A DNA stretch of 64,000 bases from Karstenula rhodostoma CBS 690.94 (Eukaryota > Ascomycota > Dothideomycetes > Pleosporales > Didymosphaeriaceae), in NCBI GenBank assembly GCA_010093485.1, contig MU001507.1:1252844-1316843 (forward strand), read 5' to 3'. Of this stretch, positions 23,295 to 35,493 are shown piece after piece. The translations under genes and the position numbers were made by a program. The notes below the pieces were generated by a model, which saw only the letters and a list, made by a program, of their open reading frames with translations, ran no database searches and was not told the DNA's origin. How positions within the stretch are numbered: position 1 is the stretch's first letter; every line of letters begins with the position of its first letter.

Positions 23295-24741
23295 CTATAT
23301 CCGCTTCACCTCCTTGTCCCGCAATTCCGGTCTTTGGACGTCCAGTTCGTCCCTCAGCGCAGCAAAGAGCGAGTCGCCGACGATTATCGACAAGCCCAAG
23401 CTCCACACCAGAGTGATGGCGTAGAAGAAGTTGGCATTGCCCGAACCGGCGTAGACCCAGAGATGGTAGAAGGCCGGCCCGAGGAACGATGCGTACAGAA
23501 CGGCCGCAGAGGCGAGGAAGGTATAGCGCATTACTGCTTAAATTCAAAACATGTTCATGGTGGTGACGACTGCTACACTTACAAGGGAACAGATGCCTGA
23601 ACAAGGGCACGAGCGAGAGGTAAAGAGCAGCATCTGCAACGCTGGGATACGGGGTGAAGATGGCGAAAATGCCAGTTAGCGTAGTAGCAACAAACAGAGG
23701 CTGTGTGCGGAGGCGAATGGTAAGTCCGGGCGTGTACGATGCGACGTGTAGCCAAAACACTCCGAGGAAGAAATCCCGGAACGAGTCAAACATCTCAGTG
23801 AAGAAATACCACCACAGTCCCACATTAGGAGTTAGGTCTGGAAGAAGCAGTCGGACGCCATATGTAGCCCCCAAAAAGTCCCACGAGTCTGTGAGCAGTG
23901 CCGATGCGAGCAGCAAAGTTCCGCTTATCACAGTCAGACCCAAGGTATGTACGGCGGTAAAGGCCAGGGCGTTGGGGGTTGTTTTGGACCTGTCGGCGCG
24001 AGCGTCGTATAGAAGTACCAGTAACGGCGGAAAGAGGAGGATGGGATGCATGGCGAGATAGGAGGCAGCTGAAAGGGCGAGCAGAAAGGTGGTGCTGGCG
24101 CCCTGGCAGGCCTTGGCCATGGCAGTGAGGATGAAGAGGTTGGTCAGGGTCGTGGTAGAGCGGGCCATGCAGGTAGCCAGGGTGAAAGGATTGAACAAGA
24201 AGCTGTCCACGGTCAGTACATGGCAGGCGCAAGTGTGGATCGCATGTGCGGCATACCCTGCTACAATGGCAGCGCTGCTCCACCGCAGGCCCTGGCGCGA
24301 CGACTTGAACAGACGCGTAGCAGCAGCATGGCCCGAGTCTGCAATCTGAGCCAATGCGTGGGCGCTCAGCAAGTCGACTACGGTGAAGAGCAGATTCGTC
24401 GCGAACGGAGAGGACGAGGCATCGGGGAGGAACGAGAAGAGCGGGAGGAGCAGCGGTGCCTGGTGGTACACGCCGCCATGGTAGGGGTCGACGTTGTGGG
24501 TGTAGAGGTAGAGGCCTTCTTGGACTGGCAGGGTCGGTCAGCAACAATGGCGGTCTTGGGGCGGGGTGGCGTCAGTCAACGTACGCCTCTTGAAGCTCGA
24601 GACGGGCGTGGACAGCTCGACGCGGCCGGCCAGACGATGTGGCAGAAGCGGGAAGGCCTGGAAGAGAAGCAGGCGCAGGGCGGCGGCGGCAGCGAAGAGG
24701 GCAGCGAAGAGGGCAGCCTTGTGCGTGGAATCGGGGGCCAT
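23295..24741 (-). CDS. GAB1: GPI transamidase subunit GAB1/PIG-U
   Basis: Multi-spanning ER membrane subunit of the GPI transamidase, the complex that attaches GPI anchors to proteins. Exons: 24585..24741, 23583..24524, 23295..23533 (445 aa), with introns of 60 and 49 bp. Splicing restores the family joins SSFKRLQEGLYLYTHN and FRHLFPLMRYTFLAS. A first hydrophobic segment near residues 9-30 is followed by the lumenal VDPYHGGVYHQAPLLLP motif typical of PIG-U, then repeated membrane helices, GLWWYFFTEMFDSFRDFF, and the last helix before a charged cytosolic tail (RPELRDKEVKRI). The three overlapping minus-strand frames here are the three exons seen separately. It faces NOP7 across a 276-bp shared promoter. 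Confidence 0.92.
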
Positions 24742-25017
24742 GGTGGGCGCTGTCTCTGGTCAGTCGGCGGCAAGCTGGCACTGACGCGGGCGCTCGCTGA
24801 TGCGCATAGCCGTCCTGGTGCACTGTGCCTGTGCCTGAGCCTGAGCCTGAGCACCACCCCCCGGCCCACTTGCTGCTCCACCCCGTCTCGTCTCTCCCGC
24901 GGCGCGTCGGCGCCCGGCAAAACCCTTTGGCCGCTACCGTGGCTGGCTCCGCAACTTTTTCCATCGGCTCGAAATCTTGGCTGCCCGTCCGCTCTCCGCA
25001 GCGCAAAAACCGCCAAC
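24742..25017. promoter_or_regulatory. Bidirectional promoter, GAB1 and NOP7
   Basis: Only 276 bp separate the two start codons, so 5' leaders and promoter elements of both must overlap. The sequence is GC-rich, with a gcctgagcctgag-type direct repeat around 24830-24850. No TATA box is visible. Confidence 0.6.
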
Positions 25018-27098
25018 ATGGCTAAGATTCAGAAAAAAGGTAGGCCTGTCTGCAGCTCGACACCCTCAATCGCATGCCCAGTGGCTGACAGCTGCCAGGA
25101 AATTCCGGCGCCGCCAAAAACTACATCACGCGCACGCGCGCCGTGAAGAAGCTGCAGATTTCGCTCCCAGACTTCCGCCGTCTATGCATCTTCAAGGGAA
25201 TATACCCTCGCGAGCCGCGCAAGAAGAAGAAGGTATCCAAGGGCTCGACCGCTGCCACCACCTTCTACTACACCAAGGACATCCAGTATCTGCTCCATGA
25301 GCCGCTGCTGGCCAAGTTCCGCGAACACAAGGCTGTCGCGAAGAAGATCGCAAAGGCGTTGGGCCGTGGCGAAGCCGGCGATGCTGCCCGTCTCGAGAAG
25401 AACCTCGTTCCCAAGATCAAGCTCGACCACATCATCAAGGAGCGCTACCCCACCTTCACCGATGCCCTCCGCGATCTCGACGACGCCCTCTCCATGCTCT
25501 TCCTGTTCGCCAACCTGCCCTCGAGCGAGCATGTCCCTGCCAAGACCATCGCTCTGTGCCAGAAACTGTGCCACGAGTTCGAGCACTATGTCATCACTTC
25601 CCACTCGCTGCGCAGGTCCTTCTTGTCCATCAAGGGCATCTACTACCAGGCCACCATACAGGGACAGGATGTCATGTGGCTTGTTCCTTACCGATTCGTC
25701 CAGAGAACCGGAGGAGACATCGACTTCAGAATCATGGGCACTTTCGTCGAGTTTTACACTACCCTAGTTGGCTTCGTCAACTACCGTCTGTACACATCCG
25801 TCGGCCTGGTGTATCCTCCCAAGTTCAATGCCGACTTGGATGCTCAAGGCGCTGAGCTGAGCGCATTCCAAATCGAAGGCAAGGGGGTGGCAACCAACGG
25901 GGACGTATCGCATGGTGACGTGTCCGTGACTGCCAACCCGGAAGCCCAGGCGCTTGCCGATAGGATCGCCGCTGCGCCCGTCACGGAAGAGGAACAGCCC
26001 GAAGAACTCCAACCAGTGCCCGCTGGTGAAGACGAGAATACCGAAACCATCGATAAGTTCGAGGCAGTCGCTCCAGATGCAGATGTCCTGCCTCAACCGC
26101 AAGCCAGCAGCGCCGAAGTAGCCGCCTTGTTCGCACCATACACGTTTTACCTAGCGCGAGAAACCCCGCGTGCTCCCTTGGAATTCCTGCTAAAAGCATT
26201 TGGTTGCAAACGCGTTGGCTGGGACTCTACCTTGGGAGATGGTGCATTCACCTCGAACGAGTCTGACCCGTCCATCACACATCAAATCGTCGATCGCACG
26301 GCCATCCCTTCAGAGGATGCCTCCGAAACCGTCGACGGTGCCGCGCCCAAGGTGCAGTGGCCGCGTTCCACAATGCCTGGCCGAACCTATGTGCAACCTC
26401 AATGGGTATGGGATTGCATCAATCAAGGAAAACTACTTCGTCCGGACTTGTACGCTCCGGGTGCTGAACTGCCACCCCATCTTAGTCCGTGGGTGAAGGC
26501 CAAGAAGGGTGAATACGACCCTAACCTACCTTTGCAAGCGCAGGAGCTCGAGGGTGAGGCAGAAGCATTCGAGGATGCTGAAGAGGTTGCATCAGAAGCA
26601 GAGGCGGAAGAATCTGATGATGAAGAGGATGAAGAGGATGAAGATAACGCCATGGAGAGTGACGCGTCTGTCGAGGCTGGCGAGGGTATGCAAGTTGACG
26701 GCTCGGAAGATGAAGAAGACGATGACGACGAGGAGCCTCAAAAACCCACAGACGACTGGGACGGAATCGACTCCGACGCTGAATCAGACGTCTCTGAGGG
26801 TGAAGCCGCTCGCTTACAACATCAGCGCGAATTGGAGGCAGAGGCTACTGGCAAACCGCTTGAGCCCGAGGTTCAAACCACCAAGTCGAAGAACGCTGCC
26901 GTGCGCAAGAAGGCCGAGAAGAAGCGAAAGGAAGAGCAAGATGAACGGGACCGACAGAAGATGATGCTGTCGAACAAGAAGCGAAAGTTGTTGAAGCGAA
27001 TCGAATACGGCTCAAATAAGCGGGATGTCGAGGCGGAGAACCTCAGGAGGAAAAAGCGTAAGCTGGAAAGGGTCAAGGCAGCCGCGGGGGCTGTATGA
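25018..27098 (+). CDS. NOP7: Pescadillo, ribosome biogenesis protein
   Basis: Nucleolar scaffold of the PeBoW complex (with Erb1 and Ytm1), needed for 27S pre-rRNA processing and 60S assembly. Exons: 25018..25039 and 25099..27098 (673 aa); the 59-bp intron after seven codons is GTAGGC..CCAG, and the join reads [18 protein letters not shown] as in other fungi. The pescadillo N-domain covers about residues 8-280 ([27 protein letters not shown]). A BRCT domain lies at about 350-450 ([20 protein letters not shown] to [17 protein letters not shown]). After it come a long Glu/Asp-rich region (about 485-580) and a lysine-rich coiled-coil tail with likely nucleolar targeting signals. It is intact. 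Confidence 0.96.
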
Positions 27099-28026
27099 GA
27101 GGTCGAGACTTTTGGTCCTGGCTAGGATCCATCTTTCTTTGCATTTGCAGGCGTCTAGGCGCGTGGCGCATTGGCCATACGAATGAAGCGATTCTATGTA
27201 CAAGCTGTCAACCAGGAAAAGTGAGAAATGTATTCGAGTCGCGTTGCGCAAATGATGCCAAGATAAATACCTACTACTGCGCGGTGGATCGTTTGGCCTT
27301 TGATGATACTTTAGGTTAGAAGTTAAATGACAAGGCTGTGAAGGTGTTCGTGGTTGCTGGCATGGATCAGACTGTGGATGACTGTTCGAGCGTTGACTCA
27401 ACGCTGCTCAGCCACGATGCCATCCTGTACATATGCCCCATCTGCCGCCAATTCAACCGTCTCCTTGCCAAACTAACATCGTGCGAACAATCATCACAAT
27501 AAACAAACCAATAGTCGAGATCGATTCGCAATCATCATGAGTGAGTTCTCCAACCATAGCGCCCCTGCACCTTCGCCGAAAGACCTTCGCAACGACATGT
27601 GTGGCATGCAGCTTACAAAGTTGGAAGTATAATTTCAACGAAATCCCGAGGCACGAAGGTGCTAAAACCTCGCTTCAACTATGGAGTCCCATCGCGAGTC
27701 CCGCCCACATGCATGCGGCCTGCCGACAGCGACCGAAAAAATTTGCGACCGGCATTGAGCATAGCTGTGATCGCATGCTGCAAGTGTAGAATAAACCGAG
27801 TGCGGTTGAGTCCTGTATTGTTCGCAGCTTATTAGACTCCCTATTGTTCCCTGTGTACAGTGGAACCCTGGGTGGCTGGTACGTTTATTTACCAAGGTAC
27901 ACAATAGGAGCATTCACTCAACCTCGCTTGCGGTCACCCACCACAAAACCGCGCCTTGATTGAACAACAAGAACCCTCTCGAAAGCTTCCTTCAGCCGAA
28001 CACCAGCAACTCTACCGCGTCGTTTC
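27099..28026. other. Intergenic region with a possible 31-codon ORF
   Basis: Spacer of 928 bp between two plus-strand genes. At 27537-27632 a short ORF (MSEFSNHSAPAPSPKDLRND, continuing to 31 codons) starts after a leader with a CCAAT-like string and good context. ATGAGTGAGT at its start could instead be a donor site immediately after the initiation codon of a spliced gene, but I could find no convincing downstream exon. Coding status is unknown. Confidence 0.4.
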
Positions 28027-28950
28027 ATGGCCACCCAAGACCCTCTCGCCATGGACTATCGCCTCCTACTGCCCCAGCTCCCGCCTGAGCTACGGGACTT
28101 GGTATACACGCAAACAGTAACCGAGGACAACCACGCTACCTCTACCGGTCTCGACTTCACAAGCAAAATCTACGACTCCAGCCACACGAGAGTCGAAATC
28201 ATCCCAGTCCACTATGGAAATCCCGCCCTGTTAGCGCTTCAGCGCTACCACTTCCTGGAAGGCGGCGAATACCAACACTTCATCTTGAAAAATGCAGTCC
28301 AGCTCCGCATCCACGTCATGTTCAAAGGCCACACGAACACCTTTGTGCAAGAGCATTGGGACAAGAAGATGGGCGCGCATCTTAAGAACCTGGCAAAACG
28401 ATATCCCTGGCTGCGCAAGGTCGCAGACTACGACATCAGAATCCTGTGGAAGCCAGCATCGTGGGCCCCAAGCAAGAAGAAGCGGCGCGTTGGTGCGATT
28501 GCGAAGAGGATGGTGGAGGTCCTGACGCAGGAGATGGATGCTGATCAGAGGGCGAGCCGCGGGGTGGTGAAGACGGATCTGCGTGTTGCGGACTTTGTGG
28601 TCTCCGATCACATTCTGAAGGGCGAGGCGCTGGGCCTAGGCGAATTTGTCTGGGAACTGGATGCGGGTGCGAGGAAGCAGATTCGTGAAGTTGGCCTTGC
28701 GCTGGACGCTGGGAAGGTCGACCAGGCGGAGGAGACGGAGGGCTACATGCCATCGAAATTCAAGGCGGTGCCAGTGTTCACTTCGATAAAGAAGCTAGAA
28801 GGATGGGCGGAGAAGAGAGTTTACTCTCCAGCTTTCCGACGTGAAGTGGAGCAGGGCCAGGAGGAATTGTTTCCAGCAGATATCGGGGATGAAGCAGGGT
28901 CTGCGCAACGTGCCCTTGCTGAGGAACTTTCCGCATTCGGAAAAGCATGA
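28027..28950 (+). CDS. F-box-like hypothetical protein
   Basis: Single-exon gene of 307 aa with no firm family. The N-terminal LLPQLPPELRDLVYTQ matches the start of the short F-box-like or 2EXR-type motif common in expanded fungal families, in which LPxEL is followed by I/VY. The rest mixes a basic segment (PSKKKRRVGAIAKRM), possibly a nuclear signal, with charged helices and an acidic C-terminus. A role as a ubiquitin-ligase adaptor would be a guess. An alternative start is Met9 (MDYRLLL). Codon use resembles that of neighbouring housekeeping genes and there are no disruptions. Confidence 0.75.
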   Translation: MATQDPLAMDYRLLLPQLPPELRDLVYTQTVTEDNHATSTGLDFTSKIYDSSHTRVEIIPVHYGNPALLALQRYHFLEGGEYQHFILKNAVQLRIHVMFKGHTNTFVQEHWDKKMGAHLKNLAKRYPWLRKVADYDIRILWKPASWAPSKKKRRVGAIAKRMVEVLTQEMDADQRASRGVVKTDLRVADFVVSDHILKGEALGLGEFVWELDAGARKQIREVGLALDAGKVDQAEETEGYMPSKFKAVPVFTSIKKLEGWAEKRVYSPAFRREVEQGQEELFPADIGDEAGSAQRALAEELSAFGKA

Positions 28951-29229
28951 TGCCAGAAGAAGACACTGCGGTAAATCTCCAGACTAGATTCTCCGCCAAA
29001 CCATTGATCAATTCTCTGCATTTTGACATGACTCGAGTAATTCTCGATTCGTGATTGGGCCCCAGTCGGACCGGGCCGACATCCACCCACCCCACCCTCA
29101 TCCACTTGACCTATTATTGTCCACCTCCACGTTGTATCTAGTTCGCGTGGCTGAGCAAGTCTACAACTACCCAAGTACCATCAAGCTAGTCTATCCCTCA
29201 ATCGCTCAGTCAGTCGGGACGCCTTCAGA

Positions 29230-30059
29230 ATGGCCGCACAAGAGAAGAACACAGGGGAGCTCGAAAAGGCCAAACAGCTCAACCACGTCCCATGGAGTGA
29301 AGAATACGAGAAGATGATATCAGGCATGCTGTACTTGCACGCCCCACGCATCCCCCACGACCTTTCTCACATCCCCCACAGCTACGACTCCCACGACCCC
29401 AGCCTCGCAGCAGCCCGCTTCAAAGCCCGCGCCTGGGCACACGAATATAACACTGTAACCCCCCTCCCACCATCCCACCCCTTTCCCCCCTAACACCCTA
29501 ACACAGTACTTCCCCGACCCGTCCACCAGCCCAAACTTCGACACCCTCGCCGCCGACCGCCTCGCCCGCCTCCGCGCAATCCTAGGCCACGTCGGAGACG
29601 ACACCTTCATCGAGCCGCCCTTCCGCATCGACTACGGCTGCAACATCTCCCTCGGAAGCAGGTTCTACGCAAACTTCAACCTCACCATCCTGGACTGCAG
29701 CCTCGTCACCATCGGAGAGCGCGTCATGTTCGGCCCGAACGTGAGCATCTTCGCCGCGACGCACGAGACCGAGGTGGAGAGTAGGAGGCGGGACATCGAG
29801 TATGGGCGGCCGGTGGTTATTGGGTGAGTTTTTGTGTTTGGATGTCGTGCTGGAACGTGGGGCGCTGACTCTAGGCAGGGACGACTGCTGGATTGGAGGG
29901 CACGTGGTGATTCTGCCGGGGGTGACGATTGGAAAGGGAGTCACGGTGGCTGCGAGCTCCGTCGTCACCAAGGATGTACCGGATTGGAGCGTGGTTATGG
30001 GCAGTCCGGCGAGGGTCGTGAAGAAGGTGCAGCCAGTACCGGATCTTAAGGAAGAGTGA
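29230..30059 (+). CDS. Hexapeptide O-acetyltransferase, maltose acetyltransferase type
   Basis: Acetyl-CoA-dependent sugar O-acetyltransferase of the maltose/galactoside group. Exons: 29230..29454, 29507..29823, 29879..30059 (240 aa), with introns of 52 and 55 bp in phases 0 and 2. The N-terminal Mac domain (HVPWSEEYEKMISGMLY) covers about residues 18-75. The left-handed beta-helix follows, with PPFRIDYGCNISLGSRFY, IGERVMFGPNVSIF and the catalytic-type histidine in AATHETE. The last exon gives DDCWIGGHVVILPGVTIGKG and VMGSPARVVKK. This is an intact enzyme of usual length; the acceptor sugar is unknown. Confidence 0.92.
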
Positions 30060-30423
30060 TCTGGTGCGAAAGGGAGCATGCGGCGGCGTTGCATTTGCTG
30101 GTGCGTTTCGCTTGTTATACAGGACCATGGATGTACATTGAGTGCTGTTAGACAGTTTGACATTGTGTGTTGGATGGCGACTGCGCAACACAAGTCAATA
30201 GTGATAAAAGATGCATAGCTTTCAAATGTCTACACCTATACCATCTGTCGCCATGTATAACAGCCCCAAAATAGACCATAACCCCATTACCACTCAAGAT
30301 CCGCTTTTGTGACGGTAATATACATCGCTGTAGTGATACATAAAACGCCAATAATGATGCTGCTAAACGATTCCGAGATCGGTCAACGCTTTACGAAGCG
30401 AGCACCCTCGACCAACCTGCTTT
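30060..30423. other. Convergent 3' region, no gene seen
   Basis: Spacer of 364 bp between the ends of the acetyltransferase and MSH6 genes. Nothing specific is visible. Confidence 0.5.
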
Positions 30424-33400
30424 CTAAAGGGCAGCAAGAGCTGCCCTGAGAGTGTCCAAGGCTCTATCTCCAACACCCTGGAGACCCTCTCGCATAGCCC
30501 AGGCAATGTCACTTTGCATGCCCAGTGGCAAATACGCAGCTCCCTCCTCTTTTCTGCTATCCATACGTTCTCCTAGCCGCGACGTGTGCTCCCACTCCTT
30601 CGCCGCGATTTCCGCATTTTCGATAATCTTGCTCGGGATCCCACACATGGCTGCACAATGCATACCAAAGCTTCCTTCAGCAACGCCATCCTCAAGCTTG
30701 TACAGGAAGGTGATGGATCGTGAAGCATCGTCCACATGAATACGCATCCTCTTGTTGGAGATCTCTGGGTGCGCCTCGAACTCCTTTGCCAGAGAGCGGT
30801 AATGGGTGGCAAAAAAGCCGACACAGCCAATGCGAGTGCTGATATCGTGAAGAACGGCTTGCGCGACGGCTACTCCGTCATATGACGAGGTACCACGGCC
30901 AAGCTCATCCAATATGACCAGCGAACGTGGTGTAGCCTCTGCAAGTATCTTCTGCGTTTCGGACAGCTCGACAAAGAAGGTGGACTGAGCAGCGAATATG
31001 TTGTCGTTGGCACCGAGACGAGACATGATGCGATCAACGGGAGTGAGCGTAGCAGACGTGCAAGGCACATAACAACCCACCTGTGCCATTATGACCGCAA
31101 CGCATGTCATTCGAAGAATGGTCGATTTGCCGGCGGCGTTGGCACCCGTAAGGAGGTTGATGCTCGGGGTATCGCCGCCCAATGTTATGTCATTGGGAAT
31201 GAAGTCGTTCACGGTATTCAACATGCAAGGATGTCGTAATTCCTGGAAGTCCACAATTGTGCGTTCTTCCTCGGAAAAGACGGGACGGCAACTTGGTTCT
31301 CCAAGTGAGGCCGATGCTTTTGCAAGACTTATTAGGCAATCAAGCTGCGCAACGACTTTGACTGCAGCTAGCCACGTCGCATAGTTTTCGTCGAAACGTG
31401 CACAGAAGCGTCCGGCCACGTCTCGAACAATTTGTCCGTGGGTCTCCTGCGCTTCCTGGAGCGCTCGAACGAGTTTACGTAGTTCAGGCGAGTAGTATCG
31501 AGTAACTTTGGCAGTGGCAGACATCTGATCCCAATCCTTGGGCACCTTGACCTTCTTAGGCACCTCAAGTTGGTATATCTCTTTCCCGATGTCGTTGTAA
31601 ACGATAGCCGTGCAATTGAGATCGGTTCGTGCTTTCTTCAGTAGCCGATTCAGGTTGTTCTCACAGGTGCTGATCTCTTCCTGACTATTGTCGAAATCTT
31701 CCTCTATTCCTGGAGTGGGAACGAGCACGCCATCCGATTTTGCGGCCTTGCGATCAAAAGCAGTCTTCCAGTCTTCCAGGACGCTGGAAAGCTCCGGCAT
31801 CGAGGAGACGAGTTGTTGGACCACAATGTCGCCTTCGCTGAACTGCTTGAGCAGCTCGAAGGTGTATTCGATTTGCTCAAATCCTTCTAGAACATTCAGA
31901 AAGTCCTGAGCTCTGCAGCGTCCTGCATGTATTCTTGAAATCAAGCGTTCCAGATCTGGGAGTTTCCCCAGTGAAGCAGTGAAGCTTTCCGTAACGTCTG
32001 GATTCGAGTTCAATGCATCAACAGCATCGAGCCGAGCATTGATTTTCTTTGCATCTGCTAGAGGGTGGCAGACCCACTGTTTCAACAGTCTTTTGCCGAA
32101 CGGGGTGATGCATCTATTCAAGATTTTGAAGACTGTGCCCTCACTGGAGCCATTGACGTTGTTCGCGAATATTTCCAGATTGATCAGGCTTTGGCCATCA
32201 AGTACCAAGCTAGTGGCTTTTCGAATTGGATCATACCAGGCAAAGTTGCTCAGAGTGACCAATTCGCGTTCGATCTTGAGGAGGCGAAGATACTGCAATA
32301 AGGCGCCGAAAGCCGACATTGTCAAGTTGTGGTCGCGAGCTTCACGAAGGACGGGAGGCCACGCCTCAATGTCATCTTCCGTAGCGGACACATAGTACTG
32401 CGATGCTTCAATCTCGCGCATAGTGTCGTCGGCTGACCAAAACTCTTTGCCGGGTTTGAGGTAGTTCCAGAGCGTCGATGGGGTGGTGTTGTTCTTCAAG
32501 ATCCGTAGAGCTTTCGCGGAGATGCATGACTTTTCGACGAGGAGCTCTTTCGGCCTCATTTGGGCTATCAAGGTCTCGAATCTGGTCATATCGATATCGT
32601 CGGTGAACTCGCAAAGCTGGAATTGAGCTGTAGCGGTGTCCACGATAGCGATACCGAAGGCCGGTAGGTTGTTGCGGTCAGTCTCCTTAATCGCCATACA
32701 ATATGTAGACATGTCGTCTGTGAGCATACCCGTTTCTGTAAGGGTACCCAAGGTTAGGACACCGGCCAGTTCACGCCGGATGATCTTGTCCTCCTTCTTC
32801 GCCTTGGTCGGTTTCTTGTCGCCCCTCTCGCGCATTTCTTTCGCAAGAGCAGATTCCATCTGATCCACCCGTGCCACTCTGTACCCTTTGGCAACGAATT
32901 GGTTTGCCCATAGATCCAGCGATGCCTCGGGCACGCCAACCATGCACATGTTGACACGATCGGTCAGCTTCAGATCAAACAGCTGGTGACCGATAACTGC
33001 GTCCCTCTCGTATAGCTCGTAAAATTTACCCTTCTTGAAGAACACAATTGAATCCCAGAACTTCTTTTTGATCTCCCAGTACTGTTTTTCAAAGGCAGAA
33101 AGCTTCTCGAAATCATTTGGGGGGATGTATAGAGTTCGTGGGTCATATTCCGGGTGATCTGGCGGCTTCCGGTCCGCATCGAGCATATTTGCAAGCCATA
33201 AGTGTCGCTTCTCAGGAGCGGTGGCTGAGGCTTTGACCTTGACCTTGCTTGCGTCGGTCTTCGGTACCCGTATAGCCGTGCGAGGTTTTAGTGGCTCGAG
33301 GTTGTCGGGGTCGAATGTCCATTGTTGTGCGGTGGAAGGCACGCCGTCCATGACAATGTCGTTCTCATCGTCGCTGTCGTCCCTTTTTATCGTTGCGGGC

Positions 33401-34171
33401 GGTGAAGATGGAACTGCCGCTTTCGTGCTCGGCTTTGACGGTCGTTGACGCTTGCGTTTGTTAGAGGGAGCTTCGTCCTCAGACTCGTCAGGTGCGATGA
33501 AGTCGTCAATGTCTATACCGTGTTAATGAGACGTTCAGAGCTGGGATCAAGAAACTGATTACCATCCTCAACCAGCGCTTGCTGGGTCGCTTCATCGAGG
33601 GCGAACTCATCGTCCGAATCGTCGTCTATAACCACACGTCTACGTTTGGAAGCTCTCCCCGTTCGTGCACCGTTATCGATCGGCTGAAAGACCTCATCGT
33701 CCTCATTGTCCGATTCGGCGTAGTTCACGGCCTTTCGGGCCTGAAATGTTTGGTCAGTATGGCAGTGGGGTCTCGGTGAGATAGTCTCACCTTTCTAGAG
33801 GGGCTGCTGACAGCGATGTCCGTAACTTCTGTCAAGACACGGTCAGTCTGGAGACTCGAAGATGCAGTGGATGCATACTGACCATTCTCTTTATTCTTCC
33901 CCTGACTGCCCACTCGCTCTTGCCGGATGGGACTTGAGGGCTGGGCAGGGTCACTGCTTGGTTGAGGCGTGAGCGATGGATTATGTGATGCGGATGTAGT
34001 CTTCGTGAAATTCGGGGTTGGCGCTCCCTGTGTGGGCTTCGTGTCGCGCGTAGGAGTAGGCGAATTGGTGGACTTCTTTTGAAAGAAGCCCAGGATAGAC
34101 TTCTGGTTCTTGGCCGATTGCGAGGCGGATGCTGGCTGCTTCTTCTGAGAAGAAGCTCGCGGGGTCGACAT
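30424..34171 (-). CDS. MSH6: DNA mismatch repair protein MSH6
   Basis: MutS-alpha subunit that pairs with MSH2 to recognise base mismatches and small loops. Exons: 33883..34171, 33791..33828, 33563..33740, 30424..33512 (1197 aa); introns of 54, 50 and 50 bp, and exon 2 is only 38 bp. A PCNA-binding PIP box is at residues 23-30 (QKSILGFF). A disordered acidic linker with basic patches runs to about 220. The mismatch-binding Phe-X-Glu is at about 332-334 (KGKFYELYE). Clamp and lever domains follow. The ATPase has Walker A (TGANAAGKST, near 31120-31160) and Walker B with signature (LVILDELGRGTSSYDG, near 30880-30925). An in-frame ATG nine codons upstream (34198) is an alternative start. Confidence 0.96.
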
Positions 34172-34611
34172 TTCGTTGCCCTCTATGCCTCGGACCATGA
34201 TGGCGGATCGGAAAGCAGATTCAATTGTGAGAGATATGAGCTCCAACGCGCGCCACGAGAATGTCGCGTCAATGCGATGGCCCAAGCGCCCGCGTTTGTC
34301 ACGTGTGCTTAAGTGGTCCACCACGGGTCCACGGATCCGCCCCCGCAACTTTCGGCGCTTGAATGACCCAAGTGTCGGCAATGTCGCCGCCAGGCTAATG
34401 ACAAGGCGGAGCTCCTCTATTGAACCGGTGGGACCAAGCATGTCGGAATGCCAAAACCGGAATCGTTCCGAAAAGCGTGGGAGGGGCAGCTCTTCATCTA
34501 GAGTTGATTGCGACTCTTCATATTTTGTTATATACTTCTCAGACAAAATCGCGCATCCACTCAGTTGCCGACCTCTCTTGCTTTCCCCATCATTCACACG
34601 AAAACGTCGCA
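34172..34611. promoter_or_regulatory. Bidirectional promoter, MSH6 and class II aldolase
   Basis: The 440 bp between divergent start codons contain a CACGTG at 34300-34305 and GCG-rich strings close to MSH6 (tcgcgtcaatgcg) that only loosely resemble MCB cell-cycle sites. A pyrimidine-rich leader (cctctcttgctttcccc) precedes the aldolase ATG. Confidence 0.5.
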
Positions 34612-35493
34612 ATGGCACCAGATCTCTCTCAAAATCGCTGCCTTAAGATTGTCACTCACGCTGCAAAAAACAAGTATGCGGTCCCCGCTATCTGCTGCTA
34701 CAACATCGAGTCCATAATCGCAAGCGTCAAGGCCGCCGAAGCCAAGAAGTCACCCGTTATCGTCCAACTCTTCCCATGGGCGATCCACTTCGCAGGTGGC
34801 ATTCTCGTCCACGCTGCAAAGGAGGCCGCGGATAATGCCAAGGTGCCGGTAGGCGTACACATGGACCATGCTCAGACACCCGAGATTGTCAAGAAGGCAG
34901 CGGATCTTGGTGGTTTCGACGGTATTATGGTCGACATGTCGCACTACGAGAAGGAGGAGAACTTCCGCCTGACGAAGGAACTAGTCCAATACTGCAACGA
35001 AAGGGGCATCATTACCGAGGCGGAGCCGGGCAGGATTGATGGAGGTGAAGACGGCGTAGGCGATGTGTCGGCGTTGGGTTTGGAAGCCATCCTTACGACG
35101 CCCGAGCAAGCTGAAGAATTCGTTTCGCTGGGCATCAATTGGCTGGCTCCTGCCTTTGGCAACGTCCATGGCAAGTACGGACCAAAGGGGCCACAGCTCG
35201 ACTATGAAAGATTAAGTCGCGTCCATAAGCAGGTCGGAGACAGAGTCCATCTTGTGCTCCACGGTGCCGGCACTGAGTGGTTCAGCAACAAGGAAATGCT
35301 GCAGAGCGTGATCCAGCGCGGAGTCGCCAAAATCAACCTCAACGATGCCATCAACAACGATTTCACGAGAATAATGGCCGAGAAGGCGTCAAACACGCCA
35401 TTGACCACGTTGCTGGAAGACGCAACAAATGCGATGCAGAAGGCTGTCGAGGACCACATGGATTATATGGGCTCGACCGGGCAGGCGTGGTAA
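34612..35493 (+). CDS. Class II fructose/tagatose-bisphosphate aldolase family protein
   Basis: Zinc-dependent aldolase-family enzyme, single exon, 293 aa. It is closer to the short bacterial-type KbaY/GatY/FbaA-like branch than to the roughly 360-residue glycolytic FBA1 of fungi, so it probably serves a side pathway of sugar phosphate or aldehyde metabolism. Motifs: YNIES near the start; HMDHAQT at about 83-89 with the catalytic Asp85 and zinc His86; EAEPGRIDGGEDGVGD; AFGNVHGKYGPKGP with a zinc His; and LVLHGAGT with the last zinc His and substrate loop, then INLNDAIN. All metal ligands are present. A longer open frame extends upstream to 34420, but the ATG at 34612 has good context and begins the family homology. 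Confidence 0.88.
   Translation: MAPDLSQNRCLKIVTHAAKNKYAVPAICCYNIESIIASVKAAEAKKSPVIVQLFPWAIHFAGGILVHAAKEAADNAKVPVGVHMDHAQTPEIVKKAADLGGFDGIMVDMSHYEKEENFRLTKELVQYCNERGIITEAEPGRIDGGEDGVGDVSALGLEAILTTPEQAEEFVSLGINWLAPAFGNVHGKYGPKGPQLDYERLSRVHKQVGDRVHLVLHGAGTEWFSNKEMLQSVIQRGVAKINLNDAINNDFTRIMAEKASNTPLTTLLEDATNAMQKAVEDHMDYMGSTGQAW

Noticed and set aside
24572..25019. Minus-strand frames of 144 and 147 codons across the GAB1/NOP7 gap
   Set aside because: They cross the GAB1 first exon and the GC-rich promoter in the wrong frames and show only Arg/Pro/Ser-rich content.
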